A DNA stretch of 64,000 bases from Coriobacteriales bacterium (GTDB taxonomy: Bacteria; Actinomycetota; Coriobacteriia; Coriobacteriales; UBA8131): the NCBI GenBank assembly GCA_031282405.1, contig JAITDU010000045.1, forward strand, positions 1 through 64,000, given 5' to 3'. Position numbers and translations under genes: made by a program. A model generated the notes under the pieces. It was not told the DNA's origin. It made no database searches and saw nothing but the letters and a program-made list of their open reading frames with translations. Of the stretch, positions 60,971 through 64,000 are shown piece by piece (the first letter of the stretch is position 1; each line of letters begins with the position of its first letter).

Positions 60971-61822
60971 ATGATATATGCGTATACCGGTACTCCGGGG
61001 AGTGGTAAGACTTTAAGGGCGGTTAAAGAGCTAGTAAACTTTACTGGCAAGCGTGTTATTACCAATATTGCGCTTTCCGGCATTAATTACTTGCAGTTGC
61101 CTGATTCTGCCGATTTGCTAACTGAAATGTGTTTAGAAGTTTGTAGCCGTAAAGAAGCACAAACATTGGTTGTTATAGATGAAGCGCAAATGCTATTTAA
61201 CTGCCGTGATTGGAGCAATGCCAGCCGCTCGGGTTGGCTCAAGTTCTTTACCCATCATCGTAAATACGGCGCAAAAATAATCCTAGTTACTCAGTCATTA
61301 AGTTATCTCGATAAACAGATCCGTCAGCTTGTCGAGTACGAACATCGTTACCGCCGGCTATCTCGGTGGGGCTGGGTTGGCTTTGTTCTATATTTCCTGA
61401 CTTTTGGTGAGAAATATCTATATGTAGAATATTACGCTCCTGCTAATGAGCGTGTAAGTTTACATATTAGTATGATTGGTCGTAAGTATTATAAGTACTA
61501 TGATACTTTTGATATTCCGAATCGTGACCGTGAATCAGGAGACACAGCTGTTGTATCTCGCCTGGCTCCAGCAGGGTCTGAATGCCCTCTGGAGCCAGGC
61601 GATGACACGAATGTAGTACTTGATTATACAGTCACAACTCGCGAAAATGAGGTTGTATATGTATGTAAGCAGTGTAAAACTTTGTGGCAGTTTTTTGTCA
61701 GTTCGAAAGACAAGTTATATAGTATCATCGCTTATGCAAAAGGAAGGATTAGAAATGCCGAGTACGTTACACCCAAACGAGCTCAAGCCGAAGAGGACTA
61801 CTGGCGCGAAAACCTCAGTTAA
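60971..61822 (+). CDS. Zot/pI-type phage assembly ATPase
   Basis: 283 aa. Walker A YTGTPGSGKT (residues 6-14), Walker B LVVIDEAQMLFNCR (~67), then FFTHHRKYGAKIILVTQSLSYLDKQIRQL as in Zot. A transmembrane helix lies near WGWVGFVLYFLTFG (~133-146) with the remainder outside. Like pI of Ff phages it would drive assembly and extrusion through the envelope. The C-terminus contains a CKQC pair. ATG 60971 follows the pVI-like stop; the frame is open upstream but overlaps that gene. Confidence 0.88.
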   Translation: MIYAYTGTPGSGKTLRAVKELVNFTGKRVITNIALSGINYLQLPDSADLLTEMCLEVCSRKEAQTLVVIDEAQMLFNCRDWSNASRSGWLKFFTHHRKYGAKIILVTQSLSYLDKQIRQLVEYEHRYRRLSRWGWVGFVLYFLTFGEKYLYVEYYAPANERVSLHISMIGRKYYKYYDTFDIPNRDRESGDTAVVSRLAPAGSECPLEPGDDTNVVLDYTVTTRENEVVYVCKQCKTLWQFFVSSKDKLYSIIAYAKGRIRNAEYVTPKRAQAEEDYWRENLS

Positions 61823-62372
61823 CAACTCCCGTGTGCGTAATAATCTTATCTCGCTTGTACTCTCAAATTTATCGGACAAGGTCTATTTCTATACTTTCAC
61901 GTTTGCCGGTACTCCTTCAGACGGTGAATGCAGTCGCATGTTTACAAGATTTCTCAGATACAATCATATCGGTAAATATATTTATATATCTGAGTATCAA
62001 AAGCGAGGAATACTACACTACCATCTATTAAAGTTTAATGAACCAATACTAGCCGTCTGGGAACATGGTTACTATGAGTGTGTGGTAGTACCGTCCTGCG
62101 CTGATGCAGTTCAGACTTCTTTGTATCTTTGCAAATATTTGGTTAAAGATGGATATGTTGATCGGCCGGTTAATTCGAAAGCATATATCTGTTCTAAAGA
62201 TATTACACGACCTGTTGATGTGGATTTTACAACTGCAGTGGACGTTGAGGAACTCGGGTTAATTCCTCTGTACTATAGTGATAAAATTGTTGAAATACCT
62301 ACGCTTGATATACAGAAAGTGTCGCATGCAATTTATGATTTGGCTAATTTGACGGAGGTAAATAATGCCTAA
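61755..62372 (+). CDS. Rolling-circle replication protein (HUH)
   Basis: 205 aa from ATG 61755 behind AGGAAGGA, inside the end of the Zot gene in another frame. The HUH metal motif is HYHLLKF (~89-95), preceded by YIYISEYQKRGILHYH, and the nicking tyrosine region is SLYLCKYLVKDGYV (~122-135), Y-x-x-K-Y. This arrangement resembles Rep proteins of small ssDNA phages. It would nick the plus-strand origin and start rolling-circle synthesis. Confidence 0.82.
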   Translation: MPSTLHPNELKPKRTTGAKTSVNNSRVRNNLISLVLSNLSDKVYFYTFTFAGTPSDGECSRMFTRFLRYNHIGKYIYISEYQKRGILHYHLLKFNEPILAVWEHGYYECVVVPSCADAVQTSLYLCKYLVKDGYVDRPVNSKAYICSKDITRPVDVDFTTAVDVEELGLIPLYYSDKIVEIPTLDIQKVSHAIYDLANLTEVNNA

Positions 62373-62595
62373 ATTTTATTTAACAAAGTCACAACAGCGC
62401 CGTGCTCAAGCCATCGAGGAAGCGCGTAAAATTGCTAAGTTAACTGATGGAGAGGATTTGCCAAATATTGTAGTCACATATGATGTAAATCAGATAAAGA
62501 AGCGTTCCCGTAAAGGTTCTTTGGTTTCTCTTATCATATTTGGCATTTTGGTTGCTTTGTTCTTGTATGTAGTTTTGTACGGTGAGTTCCTTTGA
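62365..62595 (+). CDS. Small phage protein with C-terminal membrane helix
   Basis: 76 aa, start overlapping the Rep stop. A basic cytoplasmic part (KSQQRRAQAIEEARKIAKLT, QIKKRSRKGS) is followed by one transmembrane helix (LVSLIIFGILVALFLYVVLY). Unknown function. Confidence 0.65.
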   Translation: MPKFYLTKSQQRRAQAIEEARKIAKLTDGEDLPNIVVTYDVNQIKKRSRKGSLVSLIIFGILVALFLYVVLYGEFL

Positions 62596-62778
62596 TTCAT
62601 ACTGGCAAGATTTTTTAGTGTGAGGTGGAGCGGTTTTGCAGCTTGTTTTGGTGGTGATGGTGGTACCGTTAGCGATGCTTATCAGGATGGGTGATGCTTA
62701 TCAGGATGGCTGCAGTTCAAATTCTGTTCCCGTGAGAAGATAATATCATATAACTTCTCATGAGGTGTTACCACTTTA

Positions 62779-62805
62779 TACGCCGGCATGCTATCTACGC
62801 CGGCA
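62779..62805. promoter_or_regulatory. Two direct repeats TACGCCGGCA
   Basis: 10-bp direct repeats 17 bp apart, each containing the palindrome GCCGGC, directly upstream of the regulator promoter. They could be operators for the HTH protein or iterons. Confidence 0.45.
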
Positions 62806-62806
62806 A

Positions 62807-62835
62807 TTGTCATATATGTTAATATATATGATACT
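62807..62835 (+). promoter_or_regulatory. Promoter candidate for the phage regulator
   Basis: TTGTCA (62807-62812), exactly 17 bp, GATACT (62830-62835). Both match the sigma-A consensus at four or more positions. It starts 61 bases before the start of the HTH gene. Confidence 0.5.
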
Positions 62836-62895
62836 GATTAGGTTTGTTCCGTATTTGTGCTTATCCTGTTATCGCAGAGAGTTGAAAGGATTGCA

Positions 62896-63099
62896 ATGGA
62901 AATTCAAATCCGAATGGCTTTGGTTTATGCTGGTATTACTCAAAAGCAACTAGGCAAACAGTTGGGCATGTCTCTCCCCTCTTTCAACGCAAAGCTAAAA
63001 CGCGATACATGGACAGTTTCGGAATTGCAGCAGATTGCCAAGGCTTTGAATTGTGAGTTTGTCTCATTTTTTCGCTTCAAGGATGATAAAATTATTTAA
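62896..63099 (+). CDS. Phage HTH regulator
   Basis: 67 aa, ATG 62896 after GAAAGGA. The sequence QIRMALVYAGITQKQLGKQLGMSLPSFNAKLKRDTW is a Cro/CI-type helix-turn-helix with LSELQQIAKALNCEFVSFF-like third part (here VSELQQIAKALN). Size and position as the last phage gene suggest the repressor that keeps the integrated genome quiet. Confidence 0.8.
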   Translation: MEIQIRMALVYAGITQKQLGKQLGMSLPSFNAKLKRDTWTVSELQQIAKALNCEFVSFFRFKDDKII

Positions 63100-63182
63100 T
63101 ACCGTTTGCCGTTTTCTATGTTTTTCTTAAATTAATAGTTATGACTAGTTTTCAATATATATTGTTAAGATATTAATATAAA

Positions 63183-63210
63183 TATTAACATATCATATAT
63201 TATCAGAATA
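63183..63210 (+). other. dif-like site / attR of the filamentous prophage
   Basis: 28 bp: arm TATTAACATAT (63183-63193), centre CATATA, arm TTATCAGAATA. The centre and right arm are identical to attL (17 bp); the left arm differs at several positions and is presumably the phage-derived one. An AT-rich stretch precedes it. Confidence 0.72.
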
Positions 63211-63367
63211 GTGGGTTTGGTATTAAAAGGCTCATTACGGAGCACATAAGGCACTGTATACCGATTCGAGACCGTAGAAGCCTGCAGATGACGGCATAAT
63301 TGACAAAGTCTAAATATAAGACACGACAAGAACACCTTATTTCTCATATACTAGAATCGGAGTAATG

Positions 63368-64000
63368 ATGACATGTTCAGCAACCACTACGCAATCAACC
63401 GTGCAGTCAAAAGTTTACTTTACAAACTTGCGCGTACGCGAAGGACAGTCGCAATTAAGTAAATTGCGTGATCTGGTTATGGCTGCCGGCATTGCAGACA
63501 TCAATTTTGACCGGAAATTCACGGCTATCAAAATGCATTTTGGTGAGGGCGAAAATATTGCTTACCTGCGGCCAAACTATGCCCGCGTGATTGTCGATGT
63601 GGTTAAAGAACTGGGTGGCAGACCCTACCTTGTGGATTGCAATACGCTGTATCCCGGTCGTCGTAAAAACGCCTTGGAGCATATTGATCTAGCCTACGAG
63701 CACGGTTTCTCGCCGTTTTCCACAGGCTGTAACATTCTCATCGGCGATGGTCTGACCGGCTCGGACGAGGCACTGGTACCAGTCAAGGGCGGCCGTTATA
63801 TTACCGAGGCTAAGGTTGGTCGGGCGGTCATGGACGCCGATGTCTTGATCTCGCTCAGCCACTTCAAAGGACATATTGAGACCGGTTTTGGCGGGGCTTT
63901 GAAAAACATTGGCATGGGTTGTGGCTCGCGGGCCGGGAAGATGTCGATACACTCCGCCTCGCGCCCCACCATCAACCAAAATACCTGTATTGGCTGTGGC
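63368..64000 (+). CDS. DUF362 iron-sulfur protein (3' end outside window)
   Basis: 211 codons, open to the last base. VQSKVYFTNLRVREGQSQLS, AIKMHFGEGENIAYLRPNYA, VKELGGRPYLVDCNTLYPG and SHFKGHIETGFGGALKNIGM are the DUF362 pattern; the frame ends in NQNTCIGCG, the start of a [4Fe-4S] ferredoxin motif. Such proteins are ferredoxin-like electron carriers of anaerobes. ATG 63368 or ATG 63365 serves as start, behind CGGAG. First host gene beyond the prophage. Confidence 0.88.
   Translation, partial: MTCSATTTQSTVQSKVYFTNLRVREGQSQLSKLRDLVMAAGIADINFDRKFTAIKMHFGEGENIAYLRPNYARVIVDVVKELGGRPYLVDCNTLYPGRRKNALEHIDLAYEHGFSPFSTGCNILIGDGLTGSDEALVPVKGGRYITEAKVGRAVMDADVLISLSHFKGHIETGFGGALKNIGMGCGSRAGKMSIHSASRPTINQNTCIGCG

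Larger units (their letters stand above)
62596..62895. other. Phage intergenic region with gene fragment and repeats
   Basis: 300 bp without a gene. 62650-62690 repeats a stretch of the adhesin gene (60386-60426) with three differences in 41 bases. 62733-62760 holds TGAGAAG/CTTCTCA inverted. TACGCCGGCA occurs twice (62779-62788, 62796-62805), 17 bp apart. A promoter for the regulator lies at 62807-62835. Confidence 0.7.
57943..63210. mobile_element. Integrated filamentous (inovirus-like) phage, ~5.25 kb
   Basis: One operon-like series of small genes on the + strand, visibly more AT-rich than the host DNA, in the classical filamentous order: a small possible DNA-binding protein, tiny membrane proteins, pVIII-like coat, terminator, pIII-like protein, pVI-like protein, Zot/pI ATPase, then Rep and a regulator. 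It lies between two dif-like 28-mers sharing 17 identical bases, so integration by host XerCD (an IMEX) is the likely mechanism. No integrase or transposase is encoded. The unit distance between repeats is 5251 bp, within the genome size of small inoviruses. Confidence 0.88.

Overview
This window looks like chromosomal DNA of a mid-GC, anaerobic Gram-positive bacterium of the class Coriobacteriia (Eggerthellales-like). The clues are a four-subunit pyruvate:ferredoxin oxidoreductase, a BTAD-type regulator with a divergent small ribbon-helix-helix-like protein, a RecJ protein fused to a RecQ-like helicase, the oxygen-independent queuosine enzyme QueH, and the gene orders coaE-uvrB and ftsB-ppx. 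The genus assignment is inference; no rRNA gene is present.

Layout. 1-3.1 kb: 3' end of a type IV pilin-like gene, long-form hpf, an FtsB/DivIC-like gene and a Ppx/GppA phosphatase. 3.1-3.6 kb: tRNA-Lys(TTT) and a tRNA-Leu(TAA) whose T arm is interrupted, with two copies of an 85-bp hairpin repeat joined exactly at the T loop. A third, 100-bp copy sits behind tRNA-Leu(CAA) at 54.9 kb. 3.6-7.0 kb: a small accessory island with an uncharacterised protein, an AlbA_2/Schlafen-type ATPase and a gene-poor, rearranged stretch. 7.0-15.4 kb: a choline/ethanolamine-type cluster of two paralogous fusions (HTH + LicC-like nucleotidyltransferase + LicA-like kinase), an EutH-like permease, a LicB-like permease, a small protein and a non-pyrrolysine MttB-family methyltransferase. 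The second fusion has a G9 tract that puts its N-terminus out of frame, so it may be phase variable.

15.4-57.9 kb is mostly housekeeping: U32 peptidase, class A PBP, galE, tyrS, an MTA/SAH deaminase-like gene, porGDAB, an SsuABC-like transporter, a peptidoglycan-binding protein, a BTAD regulator, a cold-shock gene, queH-queA-tgt, secDF, recJ-recQ, rel, an MBL hydrolase, nadE (with an apparently dead amidase domain), a DMT permease, a DhnA-type aldolase, metG, tRNA-Leu(CAA), coaE (no normal start codon) and uvrB.

57.94-63.21 kb: a compact, AT-rich, about 5.25-kb integrated filamentous (inovirus-like) phage. It carries a small possible ssDNA-binding protein, two tiny membrane proteins, a pVIII-like coat protein, a pIII-like adhesin, a pVI-like protein, a Zot/pI ATPase, a HUH replication protein and an HTH regulator. 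It is bounded by 28-bp dif-like sites sharing 17 identical bases, which implies XerCD-mediated integration at the chromosome-dimer resolution site. The window ends inside a DUF362-type iron-sulfur protein.
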